From contig CADCJP010000023.1 in assembly GCA_902801805.1 (NCBI GenBank), forward strand, positions 1 through 17,084: DNA of 17,084 nucleotides, read 5' to 3'. Below the pieces are notes generated by a model. It did no database searches. It saw only the letters and a list, made by a program, of their open reading frames with translations, and was not told the DNA's origin. This stretch comes from an uncultured Erysipelotrichaceae bacterium (lineage in GTDB: Bacteria > Bacillota_I > Bacilli_A > RFN20 > CAG-826). Shown in pieces: positions 1 to 6,686 of the stretch. A program made the translations under genes and the position numbers. Position 1 is the stretch's first letter; each line of letters opens with the position of its first letter.

Positions 1-1469
1 TTAAAGAACTCGAGCATCTTATTGAAACGATTGACTTCAAGATAGAAGTTCAATAACTCCTTAGTCATCTCTTTGTTTTCGTTCTTATTCACATCTTGCA
101 AAGTCGTGATATATGAGGAGATAGTCTTATAAGTATAATCGTAGAAATCATCTAAGATATGGTCACCTTCCGCTCCAAGATATTCTTTAAACATCTTGTT
201 CATTTTAGACATTGCTAGTTTGAGCTTATGAAGCTTACTATGACGGATAGACTTGCGCGCTTCTAAAAAAGACTTGTAGGATAATGACGCACTGTACATA
301 TCTCTACTTCTATCCACTAAGTTATGCGCTTCATCCACTAAAGCGAGATAAGAAGAAGTATCTTCATCAAAATAACGCTTCATGTATGAGATTGGATCAA
401 ATAAATAGTTATAGTCACAAATGATGACATCCATGAATAAAGAAAGGTCTAATTCGAATTCAAATGGACAGATTTGGTTCTCATAAGCGATTTGATTAAT
501 GAGATTTAAATCAAAGTCATCATAAGTCAACAAGCAGTACCTCAGGACAGTTTGAATCTTATCATAATAATGCTTAGTGTAAGGACATTCTTCTGGATTA
601 CAGGCGGAGCCTTTACAGAAACAGACCTTATCTTTAGCGGTAATGATAATATCACTAAGTGATAAACCATTCTCTTTTAAGACCTTAATCGCATTATGTG
701 CGGCTTCTTTACCACTAGTTTTCGCGGTTAAATAGAAGATTTTACTATTCTCATCATCTCTAATGGCTTTGATGAATGGGAATAAGGTAGACATGGTCTT
801 ACCAATACCAGTGGGCGCTTCAACAAATAAGCGTCCGCGCTTCTTCGTAATTGCGTAGGCGTATTTAGCAAGTTCCCTTTGTCCTTGACGGTAGTTCTTA
901 AATGGAAATTTGAGCTTTTCTATGCTCTCATCTCTTTTCTGGTTTTTATTAAAAATGATGTTATAAAAGGCGAGATATTCGTTAAGAAGTTTAACAACAA
1001 ATTGCTCTAATTCCAGGATATTAAAATGATAGGAATCAATGAATTGTTCCTTTTCTTTTCCTTGTCTAATGTAAGTTAACTTAATACCGATATATTCGAG
1101 ATTAGTGAGCTTAGCGAACATATAGGCATAGCACTTTGCCTGACCTAGATGCCATTCAAGATTTTCATCATGGAAAACTTTAAGATCTTCCACAGTAGTT
1201 TTAATTTCATCAATGACATATTCAGTCTCACTTCTTTTGATAATGCCATCCGCTCGGCCTTCTAAAACGATATTCACTTCATCGATGTTGAAAGACATCT
1301 TTAAAGGGAATTCGGACATGTAGTTAGAAGATTGCTTAGATTGATAAACACTATGGAGACGACTACCTTCAGTCATTGAAGAACGATTAAAAACGCGATT
1401 ATCAATATCGCCCGTTCTTAGTAAGAAGTCCACTAACTGGTGTACGCTAAGGGTTAAGTATTTCTCCAT
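1..1469 (-). CDS. PD-(D/E)XK nuclease-XPD/DinG-type helicase fusion, C-terminus cut by window edge
   Basis: About 489 codons are visible before the left edge. The N-terminal 120 residues carry a RecB/Cas4-like nuclease signature: Asp74 in GRAD, Glu88-x-Lys90 in IDEIK, and Gln110-x3-Tyr114. A superfamily 2 helicase of the XPD/DinG (DEAD_2) type follows, with Walker A EAPTGIGKT (217-225), four closely spaced cysteines (283, 285, 290, 295) that should hold the 4Fe-4S cluster, and the DEAH box in VDEAHN (378-383). The family unwinds DNA 5' to 3' in repair; a nuclease partner in the same chain suggests DNA end or flap processing, which is inference. The ATG overlaps the fmt stop (TAATG), so it is translationally coupled to fmt. 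The second RecA domain lies outside the window, so integrity cannot be judged. Confidence 0.85.
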   Translation of the reverse strand, partial: MEKYLTLSVHQLVDFLLRTGDIDNRVFNRSSMTEGSRLHSVYQSKQSSNYMSEFPLKMSFNIDEVNIVLEGRADGIIKRSETEYVIDEIKTTVEDLKVFHDENLEWHLGQAKCYAYMFAKLTNLEYIGIKLTYIRQGKEKEQFIDSYHFNILELEQFVVKLLNEYLAFYNIIFNKNQKRDESIEKLKFPFKNYRQGQRELAKYAYAITKKRGRLFVEAPTGIGKTMSTLFPFIKAIRDDENSKIFYLTAKTSGKEAAHNAIKVLKENGLSLSDIIITAKDKVCFCKGSACNPEECPYTKHYYDKIQTVLRYCLLTYDDFDLNLINQIAYENQICPFEFELDLSLFMDVIICDYNYLFDPISYMKRYFDEDTSSYLALVDEAHNLVDRSRDMYSASLSYKSFLEARKSIRHSKLHKLKLAMSKMNKMFKEYLGAEGDHILDDFYDYTYKTISSYITTLQDVNKNENKEMTKELLNFYLEVNRFNKMLEFF

Positions 1470-2407
1470 TAGTCGAATTTCGCGCCTAAAAGGTTCTGAT
1501 TACCGTTAATAAAGGAACGGTAGTCCATTCTCTTCTTGCCTTCTTTTTGTAGTTCTAAAATGGCTAATTGGCCATCTTTAAGTTGCACTAGTAAGGCGCG
1601 CTTATCCGCTTGGACAATCGTGCCCACTGGAGCGGTGACTAAATCATTAGCCATATTGGCTTTAAAGATTTTAATCTTTTGATTATTTAAATATAGATAA
1701 GCACCTGGCTCATCGCTTAAACCTCTAATCCATCCATAAATCTCTTTTAAGGACATGTTGAGATCGAGTTTTTCTTGTTCTGGTTTAATTAAAGAGCAGA
1801 AAGTTACTTCACTTTCGTTTTGTTCTTCGCCTTTAAGTTCACCATTTATATATAAAGGTAATAGTTCAATCGCTAGTTCTTTAGCGGCATCTCTTATCTT
1901 ATTAAATAAGGATGTGGAGTTATCATCATCGGTGATAACAACTTCTTTCTTGCCATACATTCTTCCAGCATCCATGGCTTTAACCATTTCCATGAGAGTC
2001 ACACCAGTGACCTTTTCATTTTGAATCAAAGCGGTTTGAATTGGAGAAGCTCCCCTTAATTTAGGAAGCAAGGAGCCATGAAGATTCAAACAACCCATAG
2101 GAGGGATATCTAAGAATCCTTGAGGAACGATTTGTCCATAGGCCAGAGTAATAACGAGATCCACTTTAAGATTATTCATAAATGAATAGTCATCACGAAT
2201 CTTTACAGGCTGAAAAACAGGGATGTTATATTTCTCAGCTACTAATTTAGTTGGTACTTTTTCAATAATTCCTTTACGGCCAACAGGATGATCCGGTTGA
2301 CAAACAAGGCCAACAAAGTGATAGCCATCAAGGATTAGTGCTTCAAAGACATCCGCGCTGATTGAGGGAGTACCCATAAATAAGAGATTAATATCTTTCT
2401 TTTCCAT
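1469..2407 (-). CDS. fmt: Methionyl-tRNA formyltransferase
   Basis: 312 residues, the normal length. It transfers a formyl group from 10-formyl-THF to Met-tRNAfMet for translation initiation in the cytosol. The catalytic triad Asn108, His110 and Asp146 is intact, in LNLHGSLLPKLRG and MVKAMDAG, at the same numbers as in the E. coli enzyme; the C-terminal OB-like domain fills roughly residues 205-312. No Shine-Dalgarno precedes the ATG; a TATAAT box ends 8 nt upstream, giving a predicted leader of 0-2 nt. The stop codon overlaps the start of the helicase gene, so the two are probably one transcript. The gene is away from its usual priA-def-fmt-rsmB cluster. Confidence 0.97.
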   Translation of the reverse strand: MEKKDINLLFMGTPSISADVFEALILDGYHFVGLVCQPDHPVGRKGIIEKVPTKLVAEKYNIPVFQPVKIRDDYSFMNNLKVDLVITLAYGQIVPQGFLDIPPMGCLNLHGSLLPKLRGASPIQTALIQNEKVTGVTLMEMVKAMDAGRMYGKKEVVITDDDNSTSLFNKIRDAAKELAIELLPLYINGELKGEEQNESEVTFCSLIKPEQEKLDLNMSLKEIYGWIRGLSDEPGAYLYLNNQKIKIFKANMANDLVTAPVGTIVQADKRALLVQLKDGQLAILELQKEGKKRMDYRSFINGNQNLLGAKFD

Positions 2408-2415
2408 ATGGAAAT

Positions 2416-2421
2416 ATTATA
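2416..2421 (-). promoter_or_regulatory. -10 box of fmt, near-leaderless
   Basis: A perfect TATAAT on the minus strand ends at 2416. The expected start of transcription, 7 nt downstream at about 2409, is two bases before the fmt ATG (2407). There is no ribosome site in between. A 14-bp palindrome, TTTCCATATGGAAA (2401-2414), covers the start codon. Confidence 0.6.
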
Positions 2422-2439
2422 CAAAAATGGACTTTTATT

Positions 2440-2448
2440 TGCTACTAT
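2440..2448 (+). promoter_or_regulatory. Extended -10 promoter of the YfcE-like gene
   Basis: TG-C-TACTAT matches an extended -10 element. Counting 7 nt on from 2448 puts +1 at 2455, exactly the A of the second in-frame ATG. No Shine-Dalgarno is present, so the mRNA appears leaderless. The promoter is divergent from that of fmt within about 40 bp. Confidence 0.55.
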
Positions 2449-2454
2449 ATGAAC

Positions 2455-2892
2455 ATGAAAATTTTGTTAGTCAGTGATTCGCATAGTGATTATGCTTCTT
2501 TAGACCGTCTGGCCTCGATGTATCCAGAGATGGATTTATATTTACACGCTGGTGATAGCGAGCAAGATGAATGGAGCATTAAACCTTTTATATCCGTACG
2601 AGGTAACTGTGACCACTATTACGACTTTCCAAACTTTTTAATAATTCCTTCACCATACGGAAACATTTTTGTCCAACATTTACCATTCATATCCAAAAGT
2701 ACTATTGATGAACATAACGCAAAGATTGTCATACATGGACATACACATACTCGTAGAAACGAAAAGAAGAATGGTATATTATATGTAAATCCGGGAGCAA
2801 TCAGCTATGCCCGGGATAAGTATGATGGCAGTTACGCCATCCTCGATATTGACTCTAATCATGTAGATATTAAATTCTACACGTTGAAATAA
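2455..2892 (+). CDS. YfcE/MJ0936-family metallophosphoesterase
   Basis: 145 residues from the chosen start. The calcineurin-like fold motifs are in order: Asp8-x-His10 in VSDSHS, Gly33-Asp34 in HAGDSEQD, Gly50-Asn51-Cys-Asp53, His75, and HGHTH (94-98), followed by VNPGAIS. These are the two-metal ligands of small prokaryotic phosphodiesterases; the natural substrate of this family is mostly unknown. An ATG at 2449 would add two residues, but the family begins at MKIL and the promoter predicts transcription starting at 2455. The glycine that usually follows the fourth-motif His is replaced (QHLP). The next gene starts 11 nt downstream with its own ribosome site, so they are probably one operon. 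Confidence 0.9.
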   Translation: MKILLVSDSHSDYASLDRLASMYPEMDLYLHAGDSEQDEWSIKPFISVRGNCDHYYDFPNFLIIPSPYGNIFVQHLPFISKSTIDEHNAKIVIHGHTHTRRNEKKNGILYVNPGAISYARDKYDGSYAILDIDSNHVDIKFYTLK

Positions 2893-2903
2893 AGGAACTT
2901 TTT

Positions 2904-4883
2904 ATGAAAATTAACAAACAATTGGTCACCCAATTTGTTCAGGGTGCTTCGGCTTTGCTTAAAACCTCACGCCGTTTTAGCAACATCTATCACCAAATGA
3001 TGGAACAAAACAAAAAGAGAGTTTACGCCGAATTTTTTAATTTGAACAACAGAATTAAAAGCTATAAATATAGCAAGATGGATGAGAACGTCAGAAAGTA
3101 CGCTCTTTATTTATCTAATAAGATTAAGAAAGAAGGCACAAATCGTGTCATCTTAAAAGTCGCTAACTCCCCAGCCTGGGGCGAAATCTTCTGGGCCTTA
3201 TTAATGGCCGGCTTTGTCCCAATGCTCATTGACGCTAAACTCCCAAGAGAAAACGTCATCAACTTAGGTAATCAAGGTAAAGCTATCGCAATTATTAGTG
3301 ACGACAACCACGAATACACAATTAACAAAGTTAGAGTGGATAATATCCTACAAAACGCTAAAGAAATGATGACAAATCCTTCTTGGGCTGACGAAGTTAT
3401 CTTCTCTTCTAGTGGCACAACTGGCGATGCTAAACTCATGGTCTATAACGGTGAAAACTTCGTTAACCAAGTGTGCTGCTCATTAGATATGCCTGAAGAA
3501 AGCATGGATATTATGTATCCAAAGAAATATGGCAAAATTAAGATCTTAGCGATGATCCCATTCCACCATATTTTCGGTTTCGTTGCCGTCTTCTTATGGT
3601 ACACATTTTATGGCACAACATTAGTCTTCCCAAAGAGCAATACACCAAGCGATTTATTATTAATCTGCCAAAAAGTTGGTATTACTCACGTCTATAGTGT
3701 CCCATTATTCTGGGATTCCTTAGCTTTATCTATTAAGCGTAAGTTTGCTTTGCAAAGCCCTGAAAAACAAAAGCTTTTAGAAAAGATGATGGCTTATAAC
3801 TTAGGTGAAATGAGTGGTGAAGAAGCTGGTTTCGCTAGCAAGAAGATCGTTAACGACAAAGTTAAAGGCAACATCTTAGGTAAACACGTTAGATACTGTA
3901 TCTCTGGTGGCGGTTACCTCTCAAATGAAACCTTAAGAGCGGTCAATGGCTTAGGCTATCCTTTATATAATGGTTATGGCATGACCGAAATCGGTGTTAC
4001 TTCTGTTGAACTTTCTCCAGATGTGAAACAAAGATTATTAGGCTATATCGGTAAACCACTCCATGGTGTCGAATACAAAGTCAGCGAAGAAAACAATGAG
4101 CTCTTAGTGAAATCTCCTACAATTCACATTAGAGAAATCATCGCGGGTGTGGAAAAAGAAACCGTCTTAGATAATGGTTACTTCCATACAGGCGATATCG
4201 TTAATAAAGAAGCCACTGGCTACATCATGAAAGGTAGAATGAAAGACGTCATCATCAATGCGAATGGTGAAAACATCTTCCCAGATGAACTCGAAATCTA
4301 CTTCAAAGATTTACCAAGCGTCAACAACTTATCCGTCTTAGGTGTTATCAATAAAGATAAAGCCTTACGTGAAGATATCGTCTTAGTCTTAGAACTCGAT
4401 GATAAGACCGATGAAGAAGCACTTAAAGAAATCGAAAAGACTGTCAAAGAAATCAAGCTTCCTCATGACACAAAGATTGACAATATCTACTTAGCAAAGA
4501 ATCGTTTGCCTATGGCAAATAACATGAAAGTTAAGAGATTCGCCATTAAGAAAGAAATCGAAAATGGTTCTAATAAGTATGTCTTAATTAACCAAAAGAA
4601 GGTTTCTAGCAAAGTGAGAAAGTTCTCCAAGGAAACATTAGAAAATGTCCTTCCAAAAGTGAGAGCCTTATTCTCCAAGATCTTAGTCTTACCAGCCTTC
4701 AAGATTGATGATGAAGATCACTGGATTAATGACTTAGGTGGTGACTCCATGAACTATGTTGAATTAGTCCAAGAAATCGATAGAGAATTCGACATCGAAG
4801 TTCCTGAAGAACAATATGGTAAGCTCACCTGTGTTAACGATTTCGTAGAAGAAATCGCTCGCATCTTAAAAGAAAAGAAATAA
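2904..4883 (+). CDS. Acyl-adenylating enzyme fused to a C-terminal carrier protein domain
   Basis: 659 residues. The ANL-superfamily adenylation core is recognisable: P-loop FSSSGTTGDAK (167-177), PFHHIFG (219-225), YNGYGMTE (355-362), YFHTGDI (426-432), GRMKDVI through the ENIFPDELE region (444-464), and a terminal PMANNMKVKR segment (536-545) supplying the probable catalytic lysine (542 or 544). The last 80 residues form an acyl/peptidyl carrier domain with the pantetheine serine, Ser615, in LGGDSMNYVEL. The PFHHIFG motif resembles fatty-acyl ligases rather than amino-acid-activating domains, so it probably activates a fatty acid as acyl-AMP and loads its own carrier arm (inference). No transferase or thioesterase domain is attached. 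AAGGA lies 7-8 nt upstream of the ATG. No signal peptide is seen. Confidence 0.88.
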   Translation: MKINKQLVTQFVQGASALLKTSRRFSNIYHQMMEQNKKRVYAEFFNLNNRIKSYKYSKMDENVRKYALYLSNKIKKEGTNRVILKVANSPAWGEIFWALLMAGFVPMLIDAKLPRENVINLGNQGKAIAIISDDNHEYTINKVRVDNILQNAKEMMTNPSWADEVIFSSSGTTGDAKLMVYNGENFVNQVCCSLDMPEESMDIMYPKKYGKIKILAMIPFHHIFGFVAVFLWYTFYGTTLVFPKSNTPSDLLLICQKVGITHVYSVPLFWDSLALSIKRKFALQSPEKQKLLEKMMAYNLGEMSGEEAGFASKKIVNDKVKGNILGKHVRYCISGGGYLSNETLRAVNGLGYPLYNGYGMTEIGVTSVELSPDVKQRLLGYIGKPLHGVEYKVSEENNELLVKSPTIHIREIIAGVEKETVLDNGYFHTGDIVNKEATGYIMKGRMKDVIINANGENIFPDELEIYFKDLPSVNNLSVLGVINKDKALREDIVLVLELDDKTDEEALKEIEKTVKEIKLPHDTKIDNIYLAKNRLPMANNMKVKRFAIKKEIENGSNKYVLINQKKVSSKVRKFSKETLENVLPKVRALFSKILVLPAFKIDDEDHWINDLGGDSMNYVELVQEIDREFDIEVPEEQYGKLTCVNDFVEEIARILKEKK

Positions 4884-4887
4884 ATAA

Positions 4888-4916
4888 TTGCATTATTTGC
4901 CGAATTTTGTTAAGAT
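4888..4916 (+). promoter_or_regulatory. rpsT promoter
   Basis: -35 TTGCAT (4888-4893), a 17-nt spacer, and -10 TAAGAT (4911-4916) preceded by TG, giving an extended -10. The expected +1 is near 4923, leaving a leader of about 24 nt with AGAGGT before the rpsT ATG. A 6-bp inverted repeat (TGCCGA 4898-4903, TCGGCA 4922-4927) flanks the -10. Confidence 0.65.
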
Positions 4917-4946
4917 AACACTCGGCACTAGAAAAGAGGTAACTTT

Positions 4947-5210
4947 ATGGCTAACATAAAATCACAAATCAAACGTATCAAAACCAACGAAAAAGCTCGT
5001 CAAAGAAATGCATCCGCCAAAAGCGCTATCCGTACTTCTATTAAGAAAGTCAAATTAGCCGTTGAAGCGAAAGATTTAGCTAAGGCCGAAGAATTAATGA
5101 ATGCGGCTTTCCGTTTAATTGATAAATCCGTGAGTGATGGTATTCAACACAAGAATACTGCTGCAAGACAAAAAGGCGAACTTTCTCGCTTAGTCAACGC
5201 ACTCAGATAA
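4947..5210 (+). CDS. rpsT: Small ribosomal subunit protein bS20
   Basis: 87 residues, the usual length. It is a basic, almost all-helical protein with the family pattern MANIKSQIKRI, then KARQRNASAKSAIRT, and HKNTAARQKGELSRLV at the end. It binds 16S rRNA early in 30S assembly. AGAGGT sits 6-7 nt before the ATG and the gene has its own promoter. It converges on holA with only 4 bp between the stops, the same rpsT/holA arrangement as in Bacillus. Its likely terminator lies about 50 nt downstream, inside holA. Confidence 0.98.
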   Translation: MANIKSQIKRIKTNEKARQRNASAKSAIRTSIKKVKLAVEAKDLAKAEELMNAAFRLIDKSVSDGIQHKNTAARQKGELSRLVNALR

Positions 5211-5214
5211 TTAA

Positions 5215-6195
5215 TTATTTTCTTTTAAAATTAATTAGAAACAGTTCAAAGCTGTAATAGCGGTCCACAAGACCGCTTTTAATTTGCCAGTCTAACTGAT
5301 ATAAGTCTTCTAAAGTTTGTAAAATACGTTTGCCAGAGATTACAAAGCTATTCTTTCTAAGAATCTTGGCTCTAATTGGATTAATGCTTAATTCTTTAGC
5401 GATATCATCTGGTCCATAACTATGTCTCGCTAGATATGAGACTCTATTTAATAATCTAAATTGATTGGCAATCATGCTAATCAAAGTGACGGGTTCAACA
5501 TTGTTGCTCTTTAAATCACGGAATAAACTCACTGCGTCCATATTTCTTTCATCCACTAAATAGTTAAAGAGCATGAAAGCATTCTCTTCTAATGGACGGG
5601 TGACCATCATTGTGACATCACTAAAAGTGATGTGATTTGTGTATAACGCTAATTTACTACCGTTATTAAATAATGAAGCATAGTCACCTTCAGTTCTTCT
5701 AGCGAGTTCAGCGACAGCATCACTATCAATAACAGTCTCTGGCCATTTCTCAGAGAAATAATGTTTCACGACATCATTCCACTGCTCTTGTTTTGGTTCG
5801 GTAAGGACCACTATTTGACCATTCTTTTCGATTAATTGGTTTATTTCATTCTTTTTATCGAGTTCACTATCACTAGTGTTCACTAAAAAGATTAAATCAC
5901 AGTCAGGATTTGGATTAGCTAAATAATTCTTTAATGATTCGTAATCTTGTTCGCTTTCAATCTTGTTTCTACCTTTTTCCTTTAATAAGAAATAAGGAGA
6001 ATCAACGATGACCGCTTTTGAGTCATAGCCTAAAGGCATGTAGTTGGCTTCACTGACGATTTCTTGAATTGGGGTGAGTGAAGCATCAAATTTAACGAAA
6101 TTCATTGCGTCCATCTCTTTTAAAGACTTCTTCACAATGCTTTTCATTTGGCTCTTTAAACGGATGTTTTGTTTGCCACTAATAAGATAAATCAT
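5215..6195 (-). CDS. holA: DNA polymerase III delta subunit
   Basis: 326 residues, close to the usual 330-350. It is the clamp-loader subunit that opens the beta clamp. The start MIYLISGKQN followed by the long AAA+-like region with KAVIVDSPYFL and DCDLIFLVNTSDSELDKK is typical, and the C-terminal collar domain (about 200-326) includes MLFNYLVDERNMDAVSLF. As usual for delta, the Walker A is degenerate. The position opposite rpsT and downstream of comEC matches Bacillus. There is no Shine-Dalgarno; a TATAAT box is spaced so that +1 is the A of the ATG, so the mRNA should be leaderless. The 3' end carries the opposing rpsT terminator hairpin within its codons. Confidence 0.92.
   Translation of the reverse strand: MIYLISGKQNIRLKSQMKSIVKKSLKEMDAMNFVKFDASLTPIQEIVSEANYMPLGYDSKAVIVDSPYFLLKEKGRNKIESEQDYESLKNYLANPNPDCDLIFLVNTSDSELDKKNEINQLIEKNGQIVVLTEPKQEQWNDVVKHYFSEKWPETVIDSDAVAELARRTEGDYASLFNNGSKLALYTNHITFSDVTMMVTRPLEENAFMLFNYLVDERNMDAVSLFRDLKSNNVEPVTLISMIANQFRLLNRVSYLARHSYGPDDIAKELSINPIRAKILRKNSFVISGKRILQTLEDLYQLDWQIKSGLVDRYYSFELFLINFKRK
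5259..5280 (+). terminator. Probable rpsT terminator embedded in holA
   Basis: Stem AGCGGTC / GACCGCT (7 bp, 5 GC) with loop CACAA, followed by TTTTAATTT on the plus strand. On the minus strand no T-run follows. It lies in the last codons of holA. It is the only hairpin with a T-run seen just after rpsT. Confidence 0.55.
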
Positions 6196-6201
6196 GAAAT
6201 T

Positions 6202-6207
6202 ATTATA
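6202..6207 (-). promoter_or_regulatory. -10 box of holA, leaderless
   Basis: TATAAT on the minus strand ends at 6202. Seven nucleotides further is 6195, the first base of the holA ATG. No ribosome site is present. A 16-bp AT-only palindrome (6204-6219) overlaps the box. Confidence 0.6.
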
Positions 6208-6237
6208 AAATATTTTATATTTTGTAACTACACATTA

Positions 6238-6267
6238 TTGACAAATATAAGAAAAATAATGTTTAAT
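6238..6267 (+). promoter_or_regulatory. Orphan plus-strand promoter
   Basis: A perfect -35 TTGACA (6238-6243), an 18-nt spacer, and -10 TTTAAT (6262-6267). The expected +1 is 6274, which is the first base of the hairpin stem that follows. No open reading frame lies downstream on this strand. Confidence 0.45.
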
Positions 6268-6273
6268 GAGTTT

Positions 6274-6315
6274 AGTCCGTTAATCCGCTGTTAAAAGGCG
6301 CAACGGACTTTTTTT
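6274..6315 (+). terminator. Strong intrinsic terminator, possibly a complete ~42-nt small RNA
   Basis: Stem AGTCCGTT (6274-6281) / AACGGACT (6302-6309), an internal loop, then a second short stem CGCT/GGCG (6286-6289, 6297-6300) with a 7-nt loop. Six more Ts follow (6310-6315). The T-run exists only on the plus strand, so it stops plus-strand transcripts, although both neighbouring genes are on the minus strand. It ends on the stop codon of the 119-residue gene. If the promoter just before it is real, the whole transcript is this hairpin. Confidence 0.7.
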
Positions 6316-6673
6316 ATTTGTTTCTTTTCCGTTCTACATATTCGCGATACTTCTTAGATATTCTCGGATTTCTACTTTTTACTATCTTTATTCTTGGCTT
6401 ATCTTCTTTATCAATTGTTATCCCCTGCAATTCGTGATTTCCAAAGTCCTTTTTAGTGGTCAGTAACGGTCTGTTTTGTACATAAGATTCCTTAACCTTC
6501 TCGCTTATTGGGTGAATTAGTTTTGTTCTATGCCTTCCATCAGAAGAATCGAATACTATAACGACATATTTGTTTTTTCTTCTATTTATTTTGAAGATCA
6601 ATGAAGGATGAGATCCACCCGTTGTGTAGATTGAATAGAATCTACCTCTAATGATTTTTGCTTTTTTAGACAT
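6314..6673 (-). CDS. Unrecognised 119-residue basic protein
   Basis: I do not recognise a named family. It is very rich in lysine and arginine at both ends (MSKKAKIIRGRFY..., and a KKYREYVERKRNK tail), with a central stretch of alternating beta-like segments: SLIFKINRRKNKYVVIVFDSS, then HRTKLIHPIS, SYVQNRPLLT and FGNHELQGI. No signal peptide or membrane segment is visible. The core weakly recalls small SH3-like or PemK/MazF-type barrels, but no diagnostic residues support that. AAGAGG lies 7-8 nt before the ATG and the start is 13 nt after the comEC stop, so it is the last gene of the comEA-comEC transcript. It interrupts the comEC-holA neighbourhood known from Bacillus, so it may be an accessory insertion. 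Confidence 0.75.
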   Translation of the reverse strand: MSKKAKIIRGRFYSIYTTGGSHPSLIFKINRRKNKYVVIVFDSSDGRHRTKLIHPISEKVKESYVQNRPLLTTKKDFGNHELQGITIDKEDKPRIKIVKSRNPRISKKYREYVERKRNK

Positions 6674-6686
6674 ATGAAAACCTCTT

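Noticed and set aside
2449..2454. ATG at 2449 as the YfcE-like start
   Set aside because: It falls before the predicted transcription start, and family members begin at MKIL.
4898..4927. rpsT autoregulatory RNA structure formed by the TGCCGA/TCGGCA repeat
   Set aside because: The left arm lies upstream of the predicted transcription start, so it would not be in the mRNA; a DNA operator is possible but unsupported.
6274..6315. This hairpin as the terminator of the comE operon
   Set aside because: On the minus strand no T-run follows the stem; the T-run is only on the plus strand.
6314..6673. PemK/MazF toxin
   Set aside because: Only a vague similarity in the beta-rich core; no conserved catalytic residues and no antitoxin gene beside it.
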